Below, piece by piece: positions 7,527-15,607 of a stretch of DNA of 64,000 nt; the first letter of the stretch is position 1, and each line of letters opens with the position of its first letter. The notes beneath the pieces were generated by a model. It was not told the origin of the DNA, did not search any database, and saw only the letters and a program-made list of their open reading frames with translations. Made by a program: the position numbers and the translations under genes. The stretch is from Dechloromonas sp. TW-R-39-2 (lineage in GTDB: Bacteria > Pseudomonadota > Gammaproteobacteria > Burkholderiales > Rhodocyclaceae): NCBI RefSeq assembly GCF_016864195.1, contig NZ_CP045202.1:1271001-1335000 (forward strand), given 5' to 3'.

Positions 7527-9811
7527 TCTGGGTCACCATTAAGCCACCGCTCGAAGTCCTTATCGATATCCGAGGATGGGGGGCCTCTGAGTGGGACAAC
7601 ATTGCTCGATGAGGTCTGGTTTTCGGGCTGAACGGAGGTTTGATGTTTAGTGGGCGAAATAGGAATAGGTGATTGGCCGTGGGTTCGAACTTCATCCTGC
7701 AAGGCTTTCCTACGTCCGCTTGCGTTTGATGATGCCCCCTTTCGTCCGCCATGTCTTTTAACGTCTGCGGTTTTCTGTTTAGCAATTTCTTTGCGCTCTG
7801 CGCTGTTTTGAAGTGCTTTGGAGGCCGAATTTTCTGTTGCCCGGTTATTCGCCTTGTAAAGCATCACAGTATCTTCGGTGGCGCGAATTGTCAGATCATG
7901 GACGCTGGCGAGTGACGCCAGAAGAGGGTCTTTTGTGGCGAGACGAAGCCTTTGAAGTCCATTATCTGGATCTTGGAAATAAGCAACACGTGGATCATTT
8001 GGATTCATCAATATGCTGATGCGCTCGCGCTTATTGCGCCGAGCTGATTCCAGCCAACGATCAAATTCCGCGTTCTGGCCGAGATAGCGTAGATCTTTGA
8101 GAAGTATCTCGTCCCCAGAGTCAAAATGACGCTTAACTAAAGGGTAAATTCCATCTCGGGTGATACTGGCTGGAAACTCCGGACACAGGGCTAGATACAG
8201 GTCGTCCTCGTTATAGCTAATCTGGTGGTGGTAACCGTTAGCCATGCAGTATTCCAAAATATTTCGCCGGTATGGCTCCACCCCTGCTTGGATCATTTCT
8301 GTTGTTCGTAAGTGAGGTACAGGATCGAAGTTATTGATTCTAAGTACGTCTCTGATCAGTTCCCGCGTGAAGTCAAATAATGTTTGATCCGCTTCCTTTG
8401 CAGGATCTATTTCTCCGCGTTTACGAAATCTGCCGAATGTCGATCCATTGGCATTGTGGTCGTGAAGTAATCCATGCGCACGTTCGCCGCGACCTCTCAG
8501 ATCGGGGCGTCCTGTTATGACGTACTCAATTGATCGGTTGGTTTCGCCAAGGCTTTCACGTACAGCAGTACAGTTGAATTCTCCCTTGTCGGCGCGGAAC
8601 TCTGCATGTAGGTGTGAATACCACTCTTCGGGCTTAATATGAATATGGTATCGCGCACAGAATTCAACTTTGTCGCTACATGCGTTCAAAATTGATAGCT
8701 TTGCTGCCTCTTTATTGACTCGCCACCCAACGTAGATTCCCCATATGTACCCAGTTTTTTCTTCAACGACGGGAATGACCCTTGCTGGCCCAAGTGTTTG
8801 TGAGCGGTTAAATGCCGAGACAAGGTAGCGATCATTTGAAGAGGCGTCGACCAGTGCGCGTAAGCCTGTTTGCAAAGTGATCGGGTTGGATTGACCATTC
8901 AACGGCCGATTGTTCTTTTCATATTCCTGGTCTAGCAGTTGTTTGCGCCAGAGAGCCTGCTCTGGATCATCATTTGGGCCATGTGCTAAAAATTGTGCCT
9001 CCGATGGGCGCTGGCCTTGTGGCAAGTAGGTGGTTTCCAGTTCCCCATTGATCATCTCCACGCTTATCAAACAATACAAATTGAGGAAAGTTTCATAGGC
9101 CGCAGGACCTGTTACACCATGCTTGATGCTTTCCTGATAGGTATCCCTGATTTTCTGTAGCCAGTTTTCATCAAGCCCAAAATTCGTGTTCCCTTTACCT
9201 TCGAGCTTTGCCTTTGTCGTCATTCTGCCTAGCACATGCCCTTTTCCGACACGAGGCTTTCCGAAGGCTCCCGATCTAAATCTTTCTGGAATGACGCTCA
9301 GTCGGGAACACTTATTGGCGTAGAAGGCATAGACCACTTGGTAGCTATCATTGAGACAAACATCATGCTTCTCGCAGGCTGGTTTGAGGATTGATGAAAG
9401 AGAGGTTATTCCCTTCCAAGCTCCATCAAGTTGACCAATAATTTCATCAAGAAATTTAAGCCATTTCTGCCGATACTCCAGGGGGGCTGATAGCTTATGA
9501 GTGGTTGTATATCCTTTTTTCTCTCGACGATTGCTTGGTGGGTAACGTGCAGCAAGCTGTACATCCGATAGCCGTAGCTGAGGCGCGGCCTCCTCTTTCT
9601 CAACTAAAATCAGTTGCTTGTCGGAGATCCAATCTCTGACTTTAGAATAGGCCAACGTTTGGGGCTTGCTGAATGGCTTTTTGTCTATCCGAATCAGCGT
9701 GATCAGATTTTCAGCCTTGTTGAGCCAGATCACTCGATGCAGGCTGTTTAAAGGGAATGGTTTGCTGCCCGAGCACAGATAAAGAGCTAGCAAGATAGGG
9801 TCATTGGACAT
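7523..9811 (-). CDS. tnsB: TnsB-like DDE transposase
   Basis: A 762-residue transposase of the Tn7 TnsB/retroviral-integrase fold. It binds the transposon ends and cuts and joins the 3' strands. The DDE triad is intact: D322 (LVDASSNDRYLV), D408 (RADKGEF) and E443 (GRPDLRGRGERAHG). The N-terminal ~300 residues would hold the end-binding helix-turn-helix domains. The C-terminal ~100 residues are basic and rich in S, T and P, probably the disordered tail that contacts TnsC. It starts 2 bp after the tnsA stop and overlaps tnsC by 4 bp. Confidence 0.88.
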   Translation of the reverse strand: MSNDPILLALYLCSGSKPFPLNSLHRVIWLNKAENLITLIRIDKKPFSKPQTLAYSKVRDWISDKQLILVEKEEAAPQLRLSDVQLAARYPPSNRREKKGYTTTHKLSAPLEYRQKWLKFLDEIIGQLDGAWKGITSLSSILKPACEKHDVCLNDSYQVVYAFYANKCSRLSVIPERFRSGAFGKPRVGKGHVLGRMTTKAKLEGKGNTNFGLDENWLQKIRDTYQESIKHGVTGPAAYETFLNLYCLISVEMINGELETTYLPQGQRPSEAQFLAHGPNDDPEQALWRKQLLDQEYEKNNRPLNGQSNPITLQTGLRALVDASSNDRYLVSAFNRSQTLGPARVIPVVEEKTGYIWGIYVGWRVNKEAAKLSILNACSDKVEFCARYHIHIKPEEWYSHLHAEFRADKGEFNCTAVRESLGETNRSIEYVITGRPDLRGRGERAHGLLHDHNANGSTFGRFRKRGEIDPAKEADQTLFDFTRELIRDVLRINNFDPVPHLRTTEMIQAGVEPYRRNILEYCMANGYHHQISYNEDDLYLALCPEFPASITRDGIYPLVKRHFDSGDEILLKDLRYLGQNAEFDRWLESARRNKRERISILMNPNDPRVAYFQDPDNGLQRLRLATKDPLLASLASVHDLTIRATEDTVMLYKANNRATENSASKALQNSAERKEIAKQKTADVKRHGGRKGASSNASGRRKALQDEVRTHGQSPIPISPTKHQTSVQPENQTSSSNVVPLRGPPSSDIDKDFERWLNGDPE

Positions 9812-9813
9812 GT

Positions 9814-10731
9814 CTAGCCCTGTCCCAGCATATAGTTACGCGCTTCGGTTATCCAGCGGCCATCGGTGAGAAAAGGCGGGGCGGCGAAAACCCATGCTTT
9901 TCGTATGTCGATTGGTATTTGTTTGAACCAAAGCGCGCGATGAAATAGCTCTTGACCCAGTTTTTTCGAGAGATGGAGGCGGCGCATCGTATGTGAGAGG
10001 GAGTCCTGAATGGTTTCCGATTCACTTAATCGATTTCCAAGAACGTCGGCGAATTGAACTTGAATAGATGCGATATTTGGGGCTGGTGCTGAGTAGTGAA
10101 ACAGGATTCTCAGGTTGTTGCTTAATGTTTCCGGAATCTGGTTTTTTGAAAATAGACGCCAGGGAATGGACAACCTATCGCAATAGTCTCGCTGTAGTGC
10201 GAGTTTTATAGCGTCACCTTCTTCAATTTCAACTTTGCTGAGATCAGGCTTGACTGCAAAAGCCACAGCTCTGTTTGTGACAGGGGCTGGAACGGTCGCC
10301 AGAACATCAATCGTTGGGATGTAGTAAAGCTTTGTGCCTGGAAAACGGGGATGAGTGATTCCCATGCTCCGTGCGATAGCCAAAGTTCCTGGGCTCCAAG
10401 GGATTGAAGCCGGTTTGAATTCCGGATGCCCATATAACGGATGGGGATGTTTCCATGGCCAGCATGGAAACTGCTCTCGCAGGTCGCTGGCACCTAAAAA
10501 CATCAGGAAATCCTCCAAATTGCCTTCTCCAGCAGAGAGAAAATGCCCGTATCGATCGAATGCCGGGATGTACCGATAATTAAGGTTGCCCAAGGTAGGC
10601 GAACCTCTGGTTTGAATCTTGATCCAAGGTATGTAATCAGTCCCATGACCTTGCCCGCGACCTTCTTCGATCCATGCCTCGATAGTTTCTGTTGTTATTG
10701 CCAAAGTTGTTTTCCGAAATTTGAAAAGCAC
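9814..10731 (-). CDS. tnsA: TnsA-like endonuclease of the Tn7-like transposase
   Basis: A 305-residue restriction-enzyme-like nuclease that in Tn7 cuts the 5' strands, giving cut-and-paste rather than replicative transposition. The expected catalytic residues are present in family context: E73 (NLEDFLMFL, followed by DLREQFP), D142 (TIDVL) and K161 (AFAVKPD). The start is a GTG at 10731; there is no in-frame ATG nearby and no obvious Shine-Dalgarno sequence. It is the first gene of the tnsABC-tniQ operon. Its presence as a separate gene distinguishes the element from TniA-TniB-TniQ transposons and from elements with a fused TnsAB. Confidence 0.82.
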   Translation of the reverse strand: MLFKFRKTTLAITTETIEAWIEEGRGQGHGTDYIPWIKIQTRGSPTLGNLNYRYIPAFDRYGHFLSAGEGNLEDFLMFLGASDLREQFPCWPWKHPHPLYGHPEFKPASIPWSPGTLAIARSMGITHPRFPGTKLYYIPTIDVLATVPAPVTNRAVAFAVKPDLSKVEIEEGDAIKLALQRDYCDRLSIPWRLFSKNQIPETLSNNLRILFHYSAPAPNIASIQVQFADVLGNRLSESETIQDSLSHTMRRLHLSKKLGQELFHRALWFKQIPIDIRKAWVFAAPPFLTDGRWITEARNYMLGQG

Positions 10732-11133
10732 TTTTGAGCATCGAATTTAATCGAATCGAAACGCAAAATCAAGAAAAAACAAAGTAAAATCAATCACATA
10801 AGAAACATTGTATAATAAATCTGGATGTGCATATGTTCTACTGGCGGGTTATGTGCAGGTGCTCCCTATGCATTCGTATTCGATGTTTTGAGATGCATTA
10901 GTATAGTTGGAGCCAAAGGCTGCATTCCTCTATCGTGGCACTGGACTTACGTTGCTCAACCGAATGAGCAATATAAAAACCAACCTTATAGATTGATTTA
11001 TTGTTTAACAGAGGTTATGACAAAGGACAGTTTGTCCGTTGGGCGTCGGCAAGGGATTTAGTATTTTGCCGATCTCACCTTTGAATGTGCTGCTACTAAG
11101 TTATTGGCTAAGGAAGAAGATGCACAGCGAGTT
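10732..11133. other. 402-bp AT-rich non-coding gap upstream of tnsA; candidate transposon right end
   Basis: No convincing gene is present. Next to tnsA a weak sigma-70 pair (TTGATT at 10772-10767, TTAAAT at 10750-10745 on the - strand, 16-bp spacing) could drive the operon. TGCAT-type motifs occur at 10828, 10869, 10894 and 10921, plus a TGCA at 10854; the 10869 and 10894 copies share ATGCATTNGTAT, and most are 25-27 bp apart. Two palindromes follow: TTGCTCA-N6-TGAGCAA (10952-10971) and GGACA-GTT-TGTCC (11025-11037). Spaced short repeats upstream of tnsA are where TnsB-binding sites sit in Tn7. Possible element termini reading TGT inward exist at 11029 and 11022 on the - strand, but neither is proven. 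Confidence 0.4.
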
Positions 11134-12438
11134 TCAGGGCGATATTTTGAGGTGAAGTGGATGGCCTTCAGGTAGAAGGAGCTTTCGAGACTCTAGGCAG
11201 AAGGGGAGTACCCAAAGCTGTAAATTATTTGACTCAGAAAATCTGAACTCCGGCAGAGGATGCGCAAAGCTATCGTTCTTGGGGTAAATCAGCACGATGT
11301 CGCCAGCCCCCCCGAGATAATTCTGCCCGTAGGCAAACAGCTGGTAAAAGTCGCTTTGAGAAAGACCATATTTATCTCGGCCATTTGCTTTGGCGCTATC
11401 CAACAGTTTCCATTTCGTATCCAGTACCAAAACGTTGTGTGCACCATTGCGGACGAGTAAGTCCGGTTTTAGACGGAACCAGCTCTGAGAATTGTGTTGA
11501 ACGAGGTGTCGACTTTGTGCCTGAGTTTTCAGTGTTAAGCCTTTTGCCAACTGTTTGCTCAAATATTTGGCTACATACGATTCAAATACTGCTTCCATCG
11601 GGAAAAGAAGAGAAGTGGCAGACTCGCTTCCTTTACCGGTTAGTGGTGAGCGGCCTTCCAATATCAATCGAGCCCAAGCCAGCGCGTTGCCGTAGTGGCT
11701 CATGCCTCGGTCGATACGCACCTTCTTAAAATCTTGGGTAACGTCGCTTGATGCTGTGATGTCGGAAAATACAAAACTCAACTCACGCGCGAATTTTTGA
11801 TTACCTTGCGATGACGAAATTGAAAGCGCTCTTCGAAGCGCCGCGTGAATCAGCCTATTTTCTGGGCGATTGGGTGAGAATTCATCATGTTCGGTAAAGA
11901 AGCGGTCAGCACGAAATAAATTTCGTCGGATTTGCTGCGATACCAGTAATTTTCCACGAAGAGCAAATAAATCATCCTGAATTGTGCTGTAGTCACTGCG
12001 TAGGCCTCGCTTCACCACATGGTCCACAGCAAGCAGAAATTCATTGATGAACACTTCGAGAAGAGGCATCCGGGTTGCCGAAAGCTTCGCACTGTCGGTC
12101 TGAATATGCCGGAAACCATTGAGGCTCCGAAGCATTTCGATCAATAGATTCCTTGCTTGCTCTGCTCCACCGCTGATGGCTTTACCGATCTTTGGCAGAA
12201 CTTCAATTTGGAAACCGTTCGGGGCTCTTAGAACACCTACAAAGCTGGTAACTTGAATTGCTTTACGACCGTGCCTCTGGGTTAGCCTTAGGCAAGCAAT
12301 CTCACCTTCAACAGAGCTTTTTAGGCAACAGGTTTCCAGCCAGAGAAATACCGGTTCTGGAATGTCCTGAATATCAATATGCGAGTTGGAGCCAGGAGGG
12401 GCTATAAGTCCAAATTCGAATATCGTGACGCTATTCAT
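11134..12438 (-). CDS. mcrC: McrC-like nuclease subunit of a modification-dependent restriction system
   Basis: A 434-residue McrC-family protein, the endonuclease partner of McrB, which cleaves DNA carrying modified cytosine once the McrB ring loops the DNA. The N-terminal half has the McrC DNA-contacting/McrB-binding type fold. The C-terminal PD-(D/E)xK nuclease is visible as KPDLLV (D326) followed by VLDTKWK (D340, K342). The length is greater than E. coli McrC (348) but typical of genomic homologues. It lies 20 bp after mcrB and is the last gene of the defence cluster. Its 3' end faces the presumed end of the Tn7-like element. Confidence 0.85.
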   Translation of the reverse strand: MNSVTIFEFGLIAPPGSNSHIDIQDIPEPVFLWLETCCLKSSVEGEIACLRLTQRHGRKAIQVTSFVGVLRAPNGFQIEVLPKIGKAISGGAEQARNLLIEMLRSLNGFRHIQTDSAKLSATRMPLLEVFINEFLLAVDHVVKRGLRSDYSTIQDDLFALRGKLLVSQQIRRNLFRADRFFTEHDEFSPNRPENRLIHAALRRALSISSSQGNQKFARELSFVFSDITASSDVTQDFKKVRIDRGMSHYGNALAWARLILEGRSPLTGKGSESATSLLFPMEAVFESYVAKYLSKQLAKGLTLKTQAQSRHLVQHNSQSWFRLKPDLLVRNGAHNVLVLDTKWKLLDSAKANGRDKYGLSQSDFYQLFAYGQNYLGGAGDIVLIYPKNDSFAHPLPEFRFSESNNLQLWVLPFCLESRKLLLPEGHPLHLKISP

Positions 12439-12458
12439 CGCATCATGCCCATTGGTGC

Positions 12459-14840
12459 TCAGGACAGTGTCTCGTAGATGCCGATATATGCGTCAGGATT
12501 AGAGAATGCAGACTCCTGATCCACATAGCGCTTCGCAGTGGAAAAAGAGTCAAGGCCGTGATCATCCCCGAAGAGGCGCGAGAGTTCGTCCTCGTGATCT
12601 CGGCTCTCTGTAATGAAGCGAGCGGTCTCCGGTTTTTGGTTATCTGCAAGGACCAGGCGTATTTTCTGGCGATCTTCGAAGAAGTATTCGTCAAGCAGGG
12701 GCAAAACTCGATCTTTGAATAGTTGAGCTAGACCAACGAACCGTTCTTCCCCATCAGCTAACTTAAATAATCCGGTGAAGTATGCGTGTCCGATGCAGTG
12801 GTCACGATCGTAAAGCGCCTCGATGCGTTGATTGATGGTGGTGAGCATTTGCGGAATATTGATTTCCTTGTCTCCCGCTGTGACCCTGAGGCCGTGAAGG
12901 GGAGCCCCTTGTTCGTCACGTGAATCTGGCAAGATTTGGATGAAATCAAAACGACGCCTTAATGCGGTGTCGAGCAAGGCCAAAGAGCGATCGGCAGTAT
13001 TCATCGTGCCGATAATGTCTAAGTTGGCTGGCACCGAGAATTGTTGCCCTGAATACGGCAGCGTGACTGAGATTGCATGCTCAGCTCCTTCCCGTTTGTC
13101 AGGCTCAATCAAGGTGATAAGTTCGCCAAAAATCTTGCTGATATTTCCTCGGTTAATCTCATCAATCAGCACGGCGAAATGCTGGTCAGGCGCTAGGCGT
13201 GCCTTTCGGCACAATTCTTTGAAGACACCTGGTCGTATTTCGTACTGAATCTCGCCTGACTCAACTTCGTTGCTAACCACAACCGGGCGTAGTCCTTCCA
13301 CAAACTCCTCGTAGCCATAAGACTGGTGGAAGGTGACGAAGCTGAATCGTTGAACTGAGGTAGTGTCCTTGGGGGCTACTTGCAAAGAGTCGACGAGTTC
13401 AATCAAGTCAGCGCATTGCTCTGTCCAGTTGCCCGCGAACTGCCAAAAGGAATCGGTGGTTTTGTCGAAGATTGCAGGTGCAACCCCCCTCTTGGTGTTT
13501 ACCGTCGTAGAGGCGTCAATCGTGTGGTACTGCAAAGCCCCCCAAAGTGTTTGGGTTGGGCTTTTGTTTGAAGGAGTGGCGGCAATGATGGCTTGGATGA
13601 ACGGATGAGCAAGTAAGTCACTAACTTTTGCTTTCCCGCCCAGCTGATAAAGGGCTGCTGCAGCACCTTCCCACCATTTGAGTTTGGCGATTTTTTCCGT
13701 AATCACCTCGCGGCGCCATTCTTCATTGGATACCGAAGTTATCGACTGTTCGTAGTCGCGTTTCAGTATCTTTGAAAGCTCGTAAGTCTTACCAGTCCCC
13801 GGCGGTCCGTAATAAATACGATTGAATGGCTTTCTGGAGACCGTTGTCGGAGGAGGTACCTCATCTTCCGTGTCGTCATCCTGGTCAGTCGGGTCTTCAC
13901 GAAGTTGATCAGGCCAAAGACCAGGGCGTTCGGTTTCCAAGGGCCACCACTCGTCGAATGCTTCTCGCTCAGATGCTAAAGCGGATTCTATTTTTGATAC
14001 CAAGTCTTCAGATAGCGCCTCCCGGTGCTGCCTGGGTAAGGTGCCAATATCGCGTGTCGAAGAAATCGTTCTTGTACGCGTCCCGCGAATGATGCCGAGT
14101 ACCCCTACAGCGCGTTCATTGCCAGGGTTCTTGCGGCCAAAGCGGACCTGAATATTTTTGCCCATGTGCCACCAGTCGAAACCGGCTGCATGAACCGATC
14201 GGGCCAATCTGCAGAATAGGGTTTTGTCTAGTGGAGACCAAGATGCGCGGAAAGTCTTAAAAGCCGGCTTACCATCGAAATGATTAAGTAAGTCCTCATC
14301 GCTCAAAGTCTTGCCAATATTCAATTTGCTTACTACATCCTCGTAACGCAGGCGGAAGGCGCGGATAGCACCAATACTCCACTCAACAAGCTCAGGCAAA
14401 GATTTACTCAAACCCTCTGCTATGGGCAGCTTCGCTACGATAGGCGAGGTATTGTCGTATGCGCCTCGCAGACCGAGTAATAGTCCGCGTACTGGGTCGC
14501 TATCGTTAAGACCAACTGTGTCGATTTTGACCACAAAGCCCTCATCCGCGCCGATCCCGACGGTATAGGCAAGCTCTTTGGGGGCATCTGCGGTGGGATA
14601 AATTCGAGCCCAGTTATAGGGTAGAAAAGAGTTGGCTTGGCTAGTAGGGCGCTTACGAACCTTCACCAGCCCAGGAGGAAATAGTTTCTTCTTGACCTCG
14701 TTAGCCCATGCTTCAGTGACCTCGTAGGCTTTTTTTAAGTCCTCATAGGCGCGGTTTTGCTCAGGGTTTGATTCATCACGTTTCAGTCCCTTCCACTTGT
14801 TGAGCAGCTTGAAGTGGTCACTGGTGAAGTAGTCTGCCAT
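12459..14840 (-). CDS. mcrB: McrB-like AAA+ GTPase of a modification-dependent restriction system
   Basis: A 793-residue protein (ATG at 14840, preceded by AAGGGATAT). The C-terminal motor shows Walker A GPPGTGKT (345-352), Walker B LIDEINRGN (560) and the McrB signature MNTADRS (613-619), followed by the arginine-rich RRRFDF. The N-terminal ~330 residues should be the specificity module; it is not the E. coli-type DUF3578 domain in any way I can recognise, so the modified base is unknown. A D/E/P-rich linker (about 315-335) separates it from the motor. An ATG further upstream would overlap the preceding peptidase gene by about 40 bp, so the shorter start was chosen. Confidence 0.85.
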   Translation of the reverse strand: MADYFTSDHFKLLNKWKGLKRDESNPEQNRAYEDLKKAYEVTEAWANEVKKKLFPPGLVKVRKRPTSQANSFLPYNWARIYPTADAPKELAYTVGIGADEGFVVKIDTVGLNDSDPVRGLLLGLRGAYDNTSPIVAKLPIAEGLSKSLPELVEWSIGAIRAFRLRYEDVVSKLNIGKTLSDEDLLNHFDGKPAFKTFRASWSPLDKTLFCRLARSVHAAGFDWWHMGKNIQVRFGRKNPGNERAVGVLGIIRGTRTRTISSTRDIGTLPRQHREALSEDLVSKIESALASEREAFDEWWPLETERPGLWPDQLREDPTDQDDDTEDEVPPPTTVSRKPFNRIYYGPPGTGKTYELSKILKRDYEQSITSVSNEEWRREVITEKIAKLKWWEGAAAALYQLGGKAKVSDLLAHPFIQAIIAATPSNKSPTQTLWGALQYHTIDASTTVNTKRGVAPAIFDKTTDSFWQFAGNWTEQCADLIELVDSLQVAPKDTTSVQRFSFVTFHQSYGYEEFVEGLRPVVVSNEVESGEIQYEIRPGVFKELCRKARLAPDQHFAVLIDEINRGNISKIFGELITLIEPDKREGAEHAISVTLPYSGQQFSVPANLDIIGTMNTADRSLALLDTALRRRFDFIQILPDSRDEQGAPLHGLRVTAGDKEINIPQMLTTINQRIEALYDRDHCIGHAYFTGLFKLADGEERFVGLAQLFKDRVLPLLDEYFFEDRQKIRLVLADNQKPETARFITESRDHEDELSRLFGDDHGLDSFSTAKRYVDQESAFSNPDAYIGIYETLS

Positions 14841-14845
14841 CTCGT

Positions 14846-15607
14846 TTATATCCCTTCGACATCCATTCCATGTTCTGCCAACCAAGCCTTGCGCTGTGCG
14901 AAGTCAGGCATGGCACGCTCGACGCGTAACCAAAAGCTCGGTGTGTGATGTGGTTCGTGCAAGTGAGCAATCTCGTGAACAACGACGTATTCAGCGATGC
15001 GTGCGGGTAGGAGGATCGACTTCCAATGGAAATAAAGCCAGTTACCTTTGCCACACGATCCCCAGCGATAACCCAAGTCTTGAACTTTGACGCCCGCTGG
15101 CGTGACTTCCATCCGTGATTGATAATCGGCAACTCGGCTAGACAGCCATGCTCGAGCACGCTCGCTGTACCACCGGATGAATTGTTCTCGCGCATTGCTT
15201 AATCGGTCGCGGCGAAGTGCAAAACGACCATTTATTAGGCGAAGTGCTGCATCTTGCTCATCGACCAATTTAAGCCGATGGCTTCGGCCGAGGTACAGGA
15301 AGCCCTCGCCGTCGACGAATTCCTTCACTGCTATTCGTCGTTGGAGGCGCTCCTTCTCGGCAAGTTTTGTGTAAATCCAAAAGCGCTTTTCCAGGACGAA
15401 TGCCCGGAGTTGTTCCTCATTCACTTCGGGCGGTGCATGCAGAAGCAGTTTTCCACTGCGTTCCACCGTAATCTGAATGGTTCGGCGGCGTGAGCTGCGC
15501 TGCAGGCTGAATTGCAAGTCATCGATGCATAAGCTACTGCACGCGCTTACAGTCTGGACATCTTGTAGATGCGCTATAGACATATCTGGGGCCGAAGTCG
15601 CGCTCAA
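14846..15607 (-). CDS. YgjP/SprT-like zinc metallopeptidase (DUF45, 'M48-family') of the hsd operon
   Basis: A 253-residue protein with the gluzincin motif HEIAH (211-215), followed by HEPHHTPSFW, which supplies the further conserved histidine of the YgjP-like (DUF45) family. The upstream LGYRWGSCG segment is also typical. Genes of this family often follow hsdR in type I restriction operons. The role is not established; control of restriction-enzyme turnover is one proposal. It overlaps the hsdR stop by 4 bp (ATGA) and ends 5 bp before mcrB, physically linking the type I system with McrBC. Confidence 0.8.
   Translation of the reverse strand: MSATSAPDMSIAHLQDVQTVSACSSLCIDDLQFSLQRSSRRRTIQITVERSGKLLLHAPPEVNEEQLRAFVLEKRFWIYTKLAEKERLQRRIAVKEFVDGEGFLYLGRSHRLKLVDEQDAALRLINGRFALRRDRLSNAREQFIRWYSERARAWLSSRVADYQSRMEVTPAGVKVQDLGYRWGSCGKGNWLYFHWKSILLPARIAEYVVVHEIAHLHEPHHTPSFWLRVERAMPDFAQRKAWLAEHGMDVEGI

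Larger units (their letters stand above)
4509..10731 (-). mobile_element. Core transposition operon of a Tn7-like element (tnsA-tnsB-tnsC-tniQ); ends not resolved
   Basis: Four adjacent genes on one strand, with 2-bp, -4-bp and 12-bp junctions, encode the complete heteromeric Tn7-type machinery. No Cas genes or CRISPR array are visible, so this is not recognisably a CRISPR-associated transposon. In Tn7 the tnsA end is the right end and cargo lies beyond tnsD. By that layout the right end should fall in 10732-11133, and the second tniQ and the helicase would be cargo, with the left end outside the window. I could not fix terminal repeats or a 5-bp target duplication. Confidence 0.8.

Noticed and set aside
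2707..10731. CRISPR-associated transposon (CAST)
   Set aside because: No cas genes, CRISPR repeats or guide RNA were seen nearby, and both TniQ proteins have the longer TnsD-like size. Content left of the window is unknown.
10825..11061. 78-residue open frame in the gap upstream of tnsA
   Set aside because: No Shine-Dalgarno sequence, odd cysteine-rich composition and overlap with the short spaced repeats; more likely non-coding end DNA.
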